Assembly (NCBI GenBank): GCA_964371355.1
Contig: CAYJMG010000021.1
Location: 1 to 64,000 of the forward strand
Direction: 5' to 3'
From: JACRBR01 sp964371355
GTDB taxonomy: Bacteria > Chloroflexota > Dehalococcoidia > DSTF01 > JACRBR01
Length of the DNA stretch: 64,000 bases
In this document: positions 42,476 to 49,834 of the stretch, in pieces
Layout of the letters: every line of letters begins with the position of its first letter
Numbering within the stretch: the first letter of the stretch is position 1
The notes under the pieces: model-generated
The model's database searches: none
Seen by the model: the letters and a program-made list of their open reading frames with translations, nothing else
Told to the model about the DNA's origin: nothing
Translations under genes and position numbers: made by a program

Positions 42476-43455
42476 TGGCGGTGATGCGTATCGGCTTCGT
42501 CGGCGCCGGGTTCATCGCCGGCGTGCACGCTGGCATACTCGCTCGTGATCCCCGCGCCGCCGTCACCCACGTGTGCGACCCCGACCCGCAACGCGCGGAC
42601 CTCTTCGCACTTCGTCATGGGGCCGCAGCCGTTTCGTCGCTCGACGATCTGCTCGCTTCGGTCGACGCCGTGTACATCTGCAGCCCGAATGCGTATCACG
42701 CCGAGGCGGCGGTGCTGGCGCTGGACGCCGGGCTGCACGTGTTCTCCGAGAAGCCGATGGCTACGTCGCTCGAAGACGGGGCGCGGGTGCTGGATGCCGC
42801 ACGGCGGTCACGGGGTGTCTATCAGGCGGGGTTCAACCGCCGGCTCGCTCCTTTGTATCTCGAACTGAAGGCGCACGTCGATGGCGCCGATCGTCCGCCC
42901 GCTTCCGCGCTGCTGAAGATGAACAGAGGCGAGCTGCAGCGGCCGGCCTGGACAGGCGATCCCGCCGTCTCTGGCGGCTACATGTACGAGACACCCGTGC
43001 ATATGCTCGACCTGGTGCGCCACCTCTTCGGCGATCCCGTCGAGATCGTGGTGCGCGCCCGCGCCGTTGTGTACGACCAGCTCGACGACTTCTCGATGCT
43101 GTTCACCTTCGCTACGGGCATGAGCGCGGTGTTCGCGTCGTCCGCGCACGCGACGTGGCTCTTCCCGTTCGAGCGCCTCGAGGTGTACGGCGATCACACC
43201 GCTGCCGTTACCGAGGAGATGGAACGCATCACCATCTCGGATGGTGTCGGCGCGCCGGCGCGCGTGATCGACCTCGCCCAGCTCCCGTTCGAGGAACGCT
43301 GGGGGTACGTCGCCGAGGACGCGCGCTTTCTTGACGCCGTCAGTGGTATGGCGCCGCCCGCGGTCACGGCGGAGGATGCGTTCGCGACGACCGCCTTGGT
43401 CGCCGCCTGCTACGAACGCGCGAACGAGGCCCGCCCTCAAGCGACCGACCGGTGA
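42475..43455 (+). CDS. Gfo/Idh/MocA-family oxidoreductase
   Basis: 326 residues. FVGAGFIAGVHAG, ICSPNAYHAE, the FSEKPMA catalytic motif and YETPVHMLDLVRHLFG. Same family as the protein at 24082 but only distantly alike. ATG 42475 overlaps the ABM stop (TGATG). It probably oxidises the product of the isomerase at 41332. Confidence 0.92.
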   Translation: MAVMRIGFVGAGFIAGVHAGILARDPRAAVTHVCDPDPQRADLFALRHGAAAVSSLDDLLASVDAVYICSPNAYHAEAAVLALDAGLHVFSEKPMATSLEDGARVLDAARRSRGVYQAGFNRRLAPLYLELKAHVDGADRPPASALLKMNRGELQRPAWTGDPAVSGGYMYETPVHMLDLVRHLFGDPVEIVVRARAVVYDQLDDFSMLFTFATGMSAVFASSAHATWLFPFERLEVYGDHTAAVTEEMERITISDGVGAPARVIDLAQLPFEERWGYVAEDARFLDAVSGMAPPAVTAEDAFATTALVAACYERANEARPQATDR

Positions 43456-43466
43456 GCATACGGCTG

Positions 43467-43494
43467 GTTACTGATCAGACCGCAGTCCAGTAAC
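43467..43494 (+). terminator. Possible weak terminator of the isomerase-oxidoreductase operon
   Basis: GTTACTG (43467-43473) pairs with CAGTAAC (43488-43494) over a 14-base loop, 12 bases after the oxidoreductase stop. No T-run follows. Confidence 0.3.
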
Positions 43495-43566
43495 ACTCTC
43501 GTTCCGAAAAACCGTGCCAGTGACGCAACTGCTTTACGAATTCCGCACGATAGCGCGCGAAACCCA

Positions 43567-43595
43567 TTGACAGCTTCGACACGCGGAATTAATAT
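43567..43595 (+). promoter_or_regulatory. Near-consensus sigma-70 promoter of the riboswitch leader
   Basis: TTGACA at 43567-43572 and TAATAT at 43590-43595, 17 bases apart. Start would be near 43602, giving a leader of about 300 bases to the ATG at 43905. It is among the best promoters in the window. Confidence 0.85.
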
Positions 43596-43659
43596 GTTCT
43601 CGAAATCACAATCGCGCTGCACTTGGTGGGCGGCGCGATTCGGGAGCCCGCCTGGCGGG

Positions 43660-43825
43660 CCCCGAAAAGCCGAATCCGTCTCTGGCGGAACGGGGGAACC
43701 AGCGCCCGCAGCCTGCGGGCAGGGGTGAATCGCGCGGCGACCCGGCCTTTCCGGCGCGCCGACGCGTAGGACAGCCTTTCAGTCCGAACCCGACAGCTAA
43801 CCTCGTAGGCATCCGAAGGGCGGCT
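43660..43825 (+). ncRNA. c-di-AMP riboswitch (ydaO-yuaA, RF00379)
   Basis: The order and spacing of conserved blocks match the ydaO class closely: GCCGAATCCG (43669-43678), GCGGAACGGGGGAACCA (43685-43701), GGGGTGAATC (43722-43731), a variable GC hairpin, TAGGACAGCCTTTC (43767-43780), then TCCGAACCCGACAGCTAACC (43783-43802) and AGGC (43807-43810), which pairs with the opening GCC. This class binds two c-di-AMP molecules and usually switches genes off. Downstream, hairpins at 43850-43870 and 43873-43886 lie just before the ribosome site GGAAGGA (43889-43895); no T-run follows them, so control is probably at translation. Confidence 0.96.
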
Positions 43826-43849
43826 TGATTCAGGACCGGGAGCTGAATG

Positions 43850-43886
43850 TGCCTCTGCGCGCCAGAGGCAGACGCCCGCCAGGGCG
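43850..43886 (+). promoter_or_regulatory. Expression-platform hairpins between riboswitch and ribosome site
   Basis: TGCCTCTG (43850-43857) pairs with CAGAGGCA (43863-43870), perfect 8 bp; CGCCC (43873-43877) pairs with GGGCG (43882-43886). The GCTGGAAGGAC ribosome site begins at once after. No terminator U-tract. Confidence 0.6.
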
Positions 43887-43904
43887 CTGGAAGGACATGC
43901 CTTC

Positions 43905-44111
43905 ATGAACACCAACCTCCCCCGCACCTGCCCCCGCTGCCGTGGTTCCATGATTATCGAGCGCGATTGGTATGGGGCCTACGGCACCTGCCTCTGCTGT
44001 GGATACGTCCACGAGGCAGTGACCGCACCACCCATCGACCTCCTCGAAGAGGAGGAAGGCCACCCCCGACAACGCCGCCGCCAGCCCTCACACGGCAAGC
44101 TGCGGCTCTAA
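43905..44111 (+). CDS. Zinc-ribbon protein under c-di-AMP riboswitch control
   Basis: 68 residues. Two CxxC knuckles, Cys9/Cys12 and Cys29/Cys32, hold a short ribbon (MIIERDWYGAYG between them); the tail is acidic (LLEEEEG) then basic (RQRRRQ). Such small ribbons bind nucleic acid or act as adaptor subunits. It is the only plus-strand gene for 870 bases after the riboswitch, so it is the regulated product. GGAAGGA lies nine bases before the ATG; a three-codon ATG frame at 43897 ends at the same spot. No family name known to me. Confidence 0.75.
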   Translation: MNTNLPRTCPRCRGSMIIERDWYGAYGTCLCCGYVHEAVTAPPIDLLEEEEGHPRQRRRQPSHGKLRL

Positions 44112-44214
44112 TTTTGTCCGGGGCCTGACCTTCTCCTGGCGCGCCAACCGCCTGTCTGGTCGTCATCGCCGTCTAACGCTGCTTTCCGCATCAGGCGTGT
44201 TCCGGACGTGAAAA

Positions 44215-44237
44215 GAAGCGCGGCCACACCGCGCTTC
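44215..44237 (-). terminator. Intrinsic terminator of the trm112-like/membrane-protein pair
   Basis: GAAGCGCGG (44215-44223) and CCGCGCTTC (44229-44237), perfect 9 bp, loop CCACA. On the minus strand it is followed by TTTT. Confidence 0.8.
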
Positions 44238-44266
44238 GCCTTCCCACACACCCCGGGCCCGTTCGC

Positions 44267-44497
44267 CTATACAGCCGCGGGCACTTCCTCGGCCGCTTCC
44301 AGCTCCGCCAGGTCCGGCTCCGTGTTCGCCATCGTCCAGCCCACCCAGAACATCAGCGCACTGATGGCTCCGACCGCGCCCAGCACTGGCAGGGCGATGG
44401 CAAGGTAGCTCCGCCGCAGCGTGCCGACGAACATGAACAGCCCCTGTGTCGCCGCCACGATCATGAGTATGGTGCCCAGTTGCTTTGAACGGCCCAT
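44267..44497 (-). CDS. Small two-helix membrane protein
   Basis: 76 residues: basic start, two transmembrane helices (about 8-26 and 32-55), acidic tail (DLAELEAAEEV). AGGAGG seven bases before the ATG. Thirteen bases after the Trm112-like gene; likely one operon, ended by a strong terminator. Function unknown. Confidence 0.72.
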   Translation of the reverse strand: MGRSKQLGTILMIVAATQGLFMFVGTLRRSYLAIALPVLGAVGAISALMFWVGWTMANTEPDLAELEAAEEVPAAV

Positions 44498-44510
44498 CGC
44501 GACCCTCCTG

Positions 44511-44705
44511 TCAGGCGCTCATCTGCTTGCGCAGGTCCGGCGGCAGCAGATTCGGGATGCTGTCCTCGATCGGGTAGCGCTCGTTGCACTTCGCACAGAA
44601 CAGCGAGCCCCGGATGATCTCATCATCCTTCTCTTCGTCGACCGTCAGCGTCAGTTCGCCCTTGCACATCGGGCAGGCCAGGATCTCCATCAGGTCTTTG
44701 CGCAT
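44511..44705 (-). CDS. Trm112-family zinc-ribbon protein
   Basis: 64 residues. LMEILACPMCKGEL, then GSLFCAKCNERYPIEDSIPNLLP: the standard small Trm112p-like protein with two CxxC pairs. In eukaryotes Trm112 activates methyltransferases; bacterial homologues are short and mostly uncharacterised. Divergent from the rpsF promoter. Co-transcribed with the downstream membrane protein. Confidence 0.9.
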   Translation of the reverse strand: MRKDLMEILACPMCKGELTLTVDEEKDDEIIRGSLFCAKCNERYPIEDSIPNLLPPDLRKQMSA

Positions 44706-44834
44706 CGCTGGTCATCTTCCTCTCTCGTTGCCCCACAGCATACCGCCGCCGCGCACGCAGCCGGAAGCAGTCGCGCGGTGCTCTTTCATCACCGACACGT
44801 CCCCCGCCTCCGACGGGTGCGCGGTCGCCCCGAA

Positions 44835-44863
44835 TTGACTTCCCATAAGCCCGTTCCTATAAT
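44835..44863 (+). promoter_or_regulatory. Promoter of the rpsF-ssb-rpsR operon
   Basis: TTGACT at 44835-44840, 17 bases, TATAAT at 44858-44863: near consensus. Leader of about 115 bases to the rpsF start. Confidence 0.85.
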
Positions 44864-44898
44864 CTTGTGCGCTGTCGAACAGCTTCCGCTGTACGCTT

Positions 44899-44960
44899 CG
44901 CCCGCCCTCTCGCCAGAGGTCGCGGGCGCTTTACTTTGAATGTGGCCGCGGGCTGCGGCC
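44899..44960 (+). promoter_or_regulatory. Structured rpsF leader (possible S6:S18 autoregulatory site)
   Basis: First hairpin: CGCCCGC (44899-44905) with GCGGGCG (44922-44928), continued by CCTCT/AGAGG with a two-base bulge; a T-rich stretch follows (TTTACTTT). Second hairpin: GGCCGC (44944-44949) with GCGGCC (44955-44960). The bS6:bS18 complex is known to bind a bulged CCG-bearing stem in rpsF leaders of several phyla; the bulged first stem is a candidate. Confidence 0.45.
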
Positions 44961-44985
44961 GCGCATGTGGCTGGTTGGAGGCCTT

Positions 44986-45276
44986 GTGAGGGATTACGAA
45001 CTGGTTGTCGTCATGAGCCCGGAGATTGCCGAGGAAGATGTGCCCGCCGCGCTCGAGCGCGTCTCCGGCGCCGTCACCAGCCGCGGCGGTGAGATCGTGG
45101 AGACGCGGCCCTGGGGCAGGCGCCGTCTCGCGTATTCCATCAACCGCCACACTGAAGGCAACTACGTCATCTCGCAGATCCGGCTCGATCCCGGCCGCGC
45201 CCACGAGCTGGAAGGCCACTTCAACATCTCAGAGGAGATCCTCCGCCACCTGCTGGTGCGCAAGGACGAGGATTAG
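44986..45276 (+). CDS. rpsF: Small-subunit ribosomal protein bS6
   Basis: 96 residues, full length. YELVVVMSPEIAEEDVPAAL start, PWGRRRLAYSINRHTEGNYV core and ISEEILRHLLVRKDED end are typical. Binds bS18 in the 30S platform. Start is GTG 44986, five bases after GGAG; the upstream ATG at 44965 has no site. First gene of rpsF-ssb-rpsR. Confidence 0.96.
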   Translation: MRDYELVVVMSPEIAEEDVPAALERVSGAVTSRGGEIVETRPWGRRRLAYSINRHTEGNYVISQIRLDPGRAHELEGHFNISEEILRHLLVRKDED

Positions 45277-45315
45277 GATCCGGGCGGTACCCGCGGAGCA
45301 CGAGAGGGACATCAC

Positions 45316-45738
45316 ATGGCGGGTCTCAACAAAGTCATGCTGATTGGCAACGTCGGCAGGGATCCCGAGATGCGGTATACGGCGAATGGCAAGGCCGTCA
45401 CGACCTTCTCCGTTGCCTGCAACCGCGTGCACAACACGCCCGAGGGTGAGCGCAAGGAAGAGACCGACTGGTTCGATATCGTCGCGTGGGACAAGCTGGC
45501 CGAGTTGTGCAGCCAGTTCCTGCAGAAGGGCCGCCAGGCGTACGTCGAGGGCCGCCTGCAGACCCGCTCGTGGGAGGGCCAGGACGGCGTCAAACGCTAC
45601 AAGACCGAGGTCGTGGCCAACACCGTCCTCTTCCTGGGCAGTGGACCCGGTGGTGGCGCCGCCCGGATGGACCGCTTCGATGACACCAGCACCCCGGGCG
45701 GCCCGCCCGTCGACCCCGATGACCTTCCGTTCGAATAG
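45316..45738 (+). CDS. ssb: Single-stranded DNA-binding protein
   Basis: 140 residues. OB-fold start LNKVMLIGNVGRDPEMRYT, the FSVACNR strand, TDWFDIVAWDKLAELC and the GQDGVKRYKTEVVA segment; linker of only about 25 residues and the conserved acidic tip DDLPFE that recruits repair proteins. Forms tetramers on ssDNA. Lies between rpsF and rpsR as in many bacteria. Confidence 0.96.
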   Translation: MAGLNKVMLIGNVGRDPEMRYTANGKAVTTFSVACNRVHNTPEGERKEETDWFDIVAWDKLAELCSQFLQKGRQAYVEGRLQTRSWEGQDGVKRYKTEVVANTVLFLGSGPGGGAARMDRFDDTSTPGGPPVDPDDLPFE

Positions 45739-45780
45739 TGCAGACACGCCCGCGCGCGCGGGCCCACAGGAGGAACGCGT

Positions 45781-46158
45781 TTGACCGAGGACAACGAAAA
45801 CGACATCAAGGCTCCGGCGGCGCCCCAAGCGCAGGCGCCAGCGCCGCCCCAGGCTCCCTCGGAGGGTGCCCGGACCGAGGAGCGACCGGCAGGCCCGCCC
45901 CGGCGCGGCGGCGGTGGCGGCGGCCGGGGGCGCGGCGGTGGCCGCCGTAAGGTCTGCGCATTCTGCGTCGACAAGATCGACCACATCGACTACAAGGAGC
46001 CCCACAAGCTCCGCCGCTTCGTCTCCGAGCGCGGCAAGATCGAGCCGCGCCGCAAGACCGGCACCTGTGCGCGTCATCAGCGCAAGCTCACCCTCGCCAT
46101 CAAGCGCGCGCGTCATCTCGCCCTGCTGCCGTACACGGCGGACCACTCGTTCACCTAG
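45781..46158 (+). CDS. rpsR: Small-subunit ribosomal protein bS18 with long N-terminal extension
   Basis: 125 residues, against about 75-80 in E. coli. The core is the last 75 (VCAFCVDKIDHIDYKEPHKL, RRKTGTCARHQRKL, the HLALLPYT end). The first 50 are low-complexity, Ala/Pro then Gly/Arg-rich (RRGGGGGGRGRGGGRR), an RGG-like tail likely to contact RNA. TTG start at 45781, seven bases after AGGAGG. rplI, which commonly follows, is absent. Confidence 0.95.
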   Translation: MTEDNENDIKAPAAPQAQAPAPPQAPSEGARTEERPAGPPRRGGGGGGRGRGGGRRKVCAFCVDKIDHIDYKEPHKLRRFVSERGKIEPRRKTGTCARHQRKLTLAIKRARHLALLPYTADHSFT

Positions 46159-46198
46159 CCGTGATGCTACGAACGTGTCTGGCAAGGCGTGAACGATG

Positions 46199-46220
46199 CA
46201 TCGCCGGGAGGCCGGCGATG
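46199..46220 (+). promoter_or_regulatory. Perfect hairpin before the PPIase-hom-thrC operon
   Basis: CATCGCCGG (46199-46207) pairs with CCGGCGATG (46212-46220), loop GAGG, 40 bases after rpsR and 28 before the next ATG. No T-run, so leader structure or transcript end rather than a classic terminator. Confidence 0.45.
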
Positions 46221-46248
46221 GGCCCGCCAGGGCTCCAGGTGGTGATCG

Positions 46249-47517
46249 ATGACGAGTGAAGGCAAGTCCCGGCGGCCCCCGCAGCCGCCTGTCGCCCCCG
46301 GTAAGAGCGCGAAGGCATCAGGGCGGTCGCGGCACGGCGGCGGGCGCCTGAACCTCGACTCCGAACAGTCGGCCCGCCTGCTCCTCATCGGCGGCGTCGG
46401 GCTCATCGTCCTGCTGGCGCTCGGTTTCGTCGCCTTCGGGTGGTACTGGACGGAAAAGCGCCCGTTGGGTCGCACGGTCTTGCAGGTCGACCAGTACAAG
46501 GTCTCGTACGCGGCGATGAAGCGCCGCATGAACTACGAGCTTTTCATCAACACGTCATTCCAGCGCGATCCGACCGGATTGCCGACGGCCTCCTACGACA
46601 ACCTGGTCAACGAGCTGACGAAGATCGCCCGTGCCGGCGCGCTGGGTGTCGGCCTCGACGAGGCCACGTTCGACGGGAAACTGCGCGGCCGTATCGGCGT
46701 CTCCGCCGACGCCGACCAGCGCGCCTTTCAGGACGCGCTTCGCAGGCAGCTCGATGCCACCGGCCTCACCGAGGGCGAATATCGGCGGCTGGTGCTCGCG
46801 GATGCGCTGGAGACCGCGATCAAAGACAAGTTCACCGCCGAACAGTCACCCACCGTCCTGCAGGCGAAGGTCGAGGTGATCTCGGCGCCTACGCTGGAGG
46901 ACGCGCAGAAGGCGATCGAACGCATCAACGCTGGAGAGGCGTTCGCCGACGTCGCGAAATCCGTGTCCCAGGAGACCGACGTACAGACCACCGGCGGTGT
47001 GCACGAGTACACGCCCGAGGGCAACTTCAACGACGCCTACAACGACTTCGCCTTCGCCGCTGAGATCGGCCAGCTCAGCGGTCCGCTAACCTCCACGGTC
47101 AGCGCGACGACGCACTACGTCGTGCGGGTGATCGAACGTTCCGATCAGCTCGTCCGCGACGACCAGAAGCCGGGCCTGGCGCAGTCGAAATACGACGACT
47201 GGCTCACCACCACGAAGGACGAGATGGAGTCCTCGGGCGCGCTCGTCAACAAGTGGGATGAGGACGCGCAGCGCGAAGCGCTCGCCGACGTCTATCAAGA
47301 CGCGTTGCCTCGCCTCATCGAGCAGGACCAGCAGCGGCAGGAACAACTCGAACAACAGCAGCAGGCCCAGCTCACCGCCGTTGCCCAGCTCACGGCCAGC
47401 CCCGCCGCGTCGACGCCGGCGCCCGAAGGCACGCCGGCAGCGGGTACGACGCCCCCGGCCGAAGCCACGGCGCCTGCCGAGAGCACGACCGTGGCCGCGA
47501 GCACGCCGGCGCCATGA
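46249..47517 (+). CDS. Membrane-anchored peptidyl-prolyl isomerase (SurA/PrsA-like)
   Basis: 422 residues. Basic, Pro-rich N-terminus, one transmembrane helix (about 44-66), a SurA-N-like helical domain, a parvulin/PPIC domain (about 205-305: VEVISAPTLEDAQKAIERIN, FADVAKSVSQ, the GGVHEY turn), then a Gln-rich coiled stretch and an Ala/Pro/Thr tail. It should fold secreted proteins outside the membrane. It overlaps hom by ATGA, an unrelated gene. Confidence 0.88.
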   Translation: MTSEGKSRRPPQPPVAPGKSAKASGRSRHGGGRLNLDSEQSARLLLIGGVGLIVLLALGFVAFGWYWTEKRPLGRTVLQVDQYKVSYAAMKRRMNYELFINTSFQRDPTGLPTASYDNLVNELTKIARAGALGVGLDEATFDGKLRGRIGVSADADQRAFQDALRRQLDATGLTEGEYRRLVLADALETAIKDKFTAEQSPTVLQAKVEVISAPTLEDAQKAIERINAGEAFADVAKSVSQETDVQTTGGVHEYTPEGNFNDAYNDFAFAAEIGQLSGPLTSTVSATTHYVVRVIERSDQLVRDDQKPGLAQSKYDDWLTTTKDEMESSGALVNKWDEDAQREALADVYQDALPRLIEQDQQRQEQLEQQQQAQLTAVAQLTASPAASTPAPEGTPAAGTTPPAEATAPAESTTVAASTPAP

Positions 47518-48812
47518 GCGGCGCGCGCGGCCCCATCGGCATCGGCCTGCTGGGTCTGGGCGTCGTGGGCAGCGGCGTCGCCCGCATCCTCCACGAAAAG
47601 GCCGACGTCTATGCGCGCCAGATCGGCGTCCCGCTCGAACTGCGTCGAGTCCTTGTGCGCGACCCGAAGAAAGAACGCCACTTCCCGGTCAGCCCTTCGC
47701 TCGTTACCACGGACGCATCGGAGATCCTGCAGGATCCCGCGATCAAGATGGTGATCGAAGTCATGGGCGCCGAGCAGCCTGCGTACGATTACCTGCGCGC
47801 CGCCCTCGAGGCCGGCAAGTTCGTCGTCACCGCCAATAAAGAAGTCATGGCGAAGCACGGCGGTGACCTGCTCCGCCTGGCCCGCGCGCACAACGTCGAC
47901 CTGCTTTACGAGGCCAGCGTTGGCGGCGGCATCCCCATCATCGCGCCCTTGAAGCGCGACCTGCTGGCGAACGACATCCTCAGCGTCACCGCCATCATCA
48001 ACGGCACCACGAACTACATCCTGTCGTCGATGGGAAAGGGTGGGGGCTCGTTCGCCGAAGCCCTCGCCGAGGCACAGCGCCTGGGTTACGCCGAGCCCGA
48101 CCCCACGAATGACGTCGAGGCGATCGATGCGGCGTACAAGCTGGCGATTCTGGCCAGCCTCTCCTTTCACGTCGATGTCCGTCCCGGCGACGTGTATCGC
48201 GAAGGCATTACGAAGCTGGCCGCCCGCGACTTCGCCTACGCCCGCGAACTCGGGTACGCGATTAAGCTGCTGGCCATGGCCCGCCGCAGCGGTGACAGCA
48301 TCGAGCTGCGCGTCCATCCATGCCTGGTGGCCCACGAGCAGCTCCTGGCGAACGTCGATGGCGTCTTGAACGCAGTGGAGATCGAAGGCGACCTCATGTC
48401 ACGCGTCCTTTTTCAGGGCCCCGGCGCCGGCTCCCTGCCGACGACCTCCGCCGTCGTGGCGGACGCGCTCGACGCCGCCGTCAGCATCAGCAACAACGTC
48501 TACTGGCCGCACTCGTTCCGCCGCGAAGCCGACGTCAAGCCGCTGCCAATCGAGCGCACCGAATCGCGGTACTATCTTCGCGTTGGCGTCGCCGACGAAC
48601 CGGGCGTCCTGGCACGCGTCGCCGGAAAGCTGGCCGACCACAAGATCAGCATCGCGTCCGTCATCCAGAAGGAAGTCGACGGACAGGCCGAGGCGGAGAT
48701 CGTAATCATGACGCACGATGCCGTCGAAGCGGCCATGCGCCGCGCGCTCGATGAGATTCGCAAACTCACCGGCGTCGTGGAAGTGGAGCAGGTGATCCGG
48801 GTGCGGCCATGA
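47514..48812 (+). CDS. hom: Homoserine dehydrogenase with ACT domain
   Basis: 432 residues. Reduces aspartate semialdehyde to homoserine for Thr and Met. Rossmann GLGVVGSG at 14-21, VTANKEVMAKHG, GGGIPIIAPLK, NGTTNYIL, the YAEPDPTNDVEAIDAAYKLA substrate motif, and a C-terminal ACT domain (RYYLRVGVADEPGVLARVAG) for feedback. ATGA overlaps at both ends. Confidence 0.96.
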   Translation: MSGARGPIGIGLLGLGVVGSGVARILHEKADVYARQIGVPLELRRVLVRDPKKERHFPVSPSLVTTDASEILQDPAIKMVIEVMGAEQPAYDYLRAALEAGKFVVTANKEVMAKHGGDLLRLARAHNVDLLYEASVGGGIPIIAPLKRDLLANDILSVTAIINGTTNYILSSMGKGGGSFAEALAEAQRLGYAEPDPTNDVEAIDAAYKLAILASLSFHVDVRPGDVYREGITKLAARDFAYARELGYAIKLLAMARRSGDSIELRVHPCLVAHEQLLANVDGVLNAVEIEGDLMSRVLFQGPGAGSLPTTSAVVADALDAAVSISNNVYWPHSFRREADVKPLPIERTESRYYLRVGVADEPGVLARVAGKLADHKISIASVIQKEVDGQAEAEIVIMTHDAVEAAMRRALDEIRKLTGVVEVEQVIRVRP

Positions 48813-49834
48813 CCATGAGCGACCCCCAGCACGATTCGCAGGCGCCCACAAACACACTGGGCTGGGTGCAGGACCAGGTGATGGCCCTCAAGACCCAGCT
48901 GGGGCGCTTCACCCAGCAGGGCGATCAGCTCCAGGCCGCGGTCCTCGATATCAACGAGAAGCTCCGCGACAACGAGGCCCGCGTCCGCGAAATCACCGCC
49001 CGCACGCTGGGCCTGCCCTCCATGGCCGAGCAGCTCCGCCAGCTCTCCGGCCTGCTCGACCGCATCCAGGACGCAGAGGTCCTCATCGACACCAAGTTCG
49101 AGGTGCTGGAGCGCACCACCGCCGAGGAGCGAGCCCGCGACCAGTCGGAGAAAAACGACCTCTACCGGCGGCTCCAGGACGTCGAGCGCCGCACAGAGAG
49201 CCTCCTCGAACGCCAGTCCGCCCTCGACGACTCGACCCGCCGCTTCCAGGAGGAGTTCTCCCGGCACAACCTTCAGTACCAGGGAATCAACCAGCGGCTC
49301 GAGACGGTCGAGACGAAGGCCGGGCGCAACGTCGACGCCGTTATCCGGCTCGAGCAGCAACAGGCTGAGATGGAGCAGTCGGTGCGCGCGCTCCGCCGCG
49401 AGGACGACGTGCTGGCCGAGCGAGCACGCCTGGCCCACGAGGTCGCCTCGCGGATCGAAACTGACCTGCACACGATGCAGGAAGAGTTGCGCGTCCTGCC
49501 GCTGCTGACCGAGCGCGTCGAGCTGCTGCGCGCCGAGCGCCAGCGCCTGGAAGACCGCACCTCCCACCTCGAAGAGACGTTCGCCCACGCGGAGACACGC
49601 CTCGAGCGTGAGGAGGACTTCACGACCCACGTCGATGCCCGCATGAAGGCCTACGACAGCCGCATCGACCACGTGCACACGCTGACGCTGGACTTCCGCC
49701 GTACGATGACCGAGCAACTCCTGAAGCTGAACCAGATGATCGAACGGATGAAGCGGCGCGAGGTGGAAGAGCTGGAGCGGCAGACGAAGGAATTGCGCGG
49801 CCAGCAGAGTCAGTTGAAGACCGAGGACGAATGA
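48809..49834 (+). CDS. Long coiled-coil protein between hom and thrC
   Basis: 341 residues, almost entirely heptad-rich helix with high Glu/Arg/Gln and no Cys, no signal peptide and no membrane helix. It breaks near LGLPSM and LRVLPLLTERV. No enzymatic motif. It could form a long rod or scaffold. Start ATG overlaps hom and its stop overlaps thrC, each by ATGA, so it is made in step with threonine enzymes; the reason is unknown. Confidence 0.8.
   Translation: MTMSDPQHDSQAPTNTLGWVQDQVMALKTQLGRFTQQGDQLQAAVLDINEKLRDNEARVREITARTLGLPSMAEQLRQLSGLLDRIQDAEVLIDTKFEVLERTTAEERARDQSEKNDLYRRLQDVERRTESLLERQSALDDSTRRFQEEFSRHNLQYQGINQRLETVETKAGRNVDAVIRLEQQQAEMEQSVRALRREDDVLAERARLAHEVASRIETDLHTMQEELRVLPLLTERVELLRAERQRLEDRTSHLEETFAHAETRLEREEDFTTHVDARMKAYDSRIDHVHTLTLDFRRTMTEQLLKLNQMIERMKRREVEELERQTKELRGQQSQLKTEDE

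Noticed and set aside
43437..43951. Minus-strand open frames across the riboswitch
   Set aside because: They run antisense to conserved aptamer blocks and have no ribosome site.
43847..44128. 93-codon plus-strand frame over the zinc-ribbon gene
   Set aside because: Another frame of the same DNA; it lacks the CxxC pattern and begins within the expression platform.
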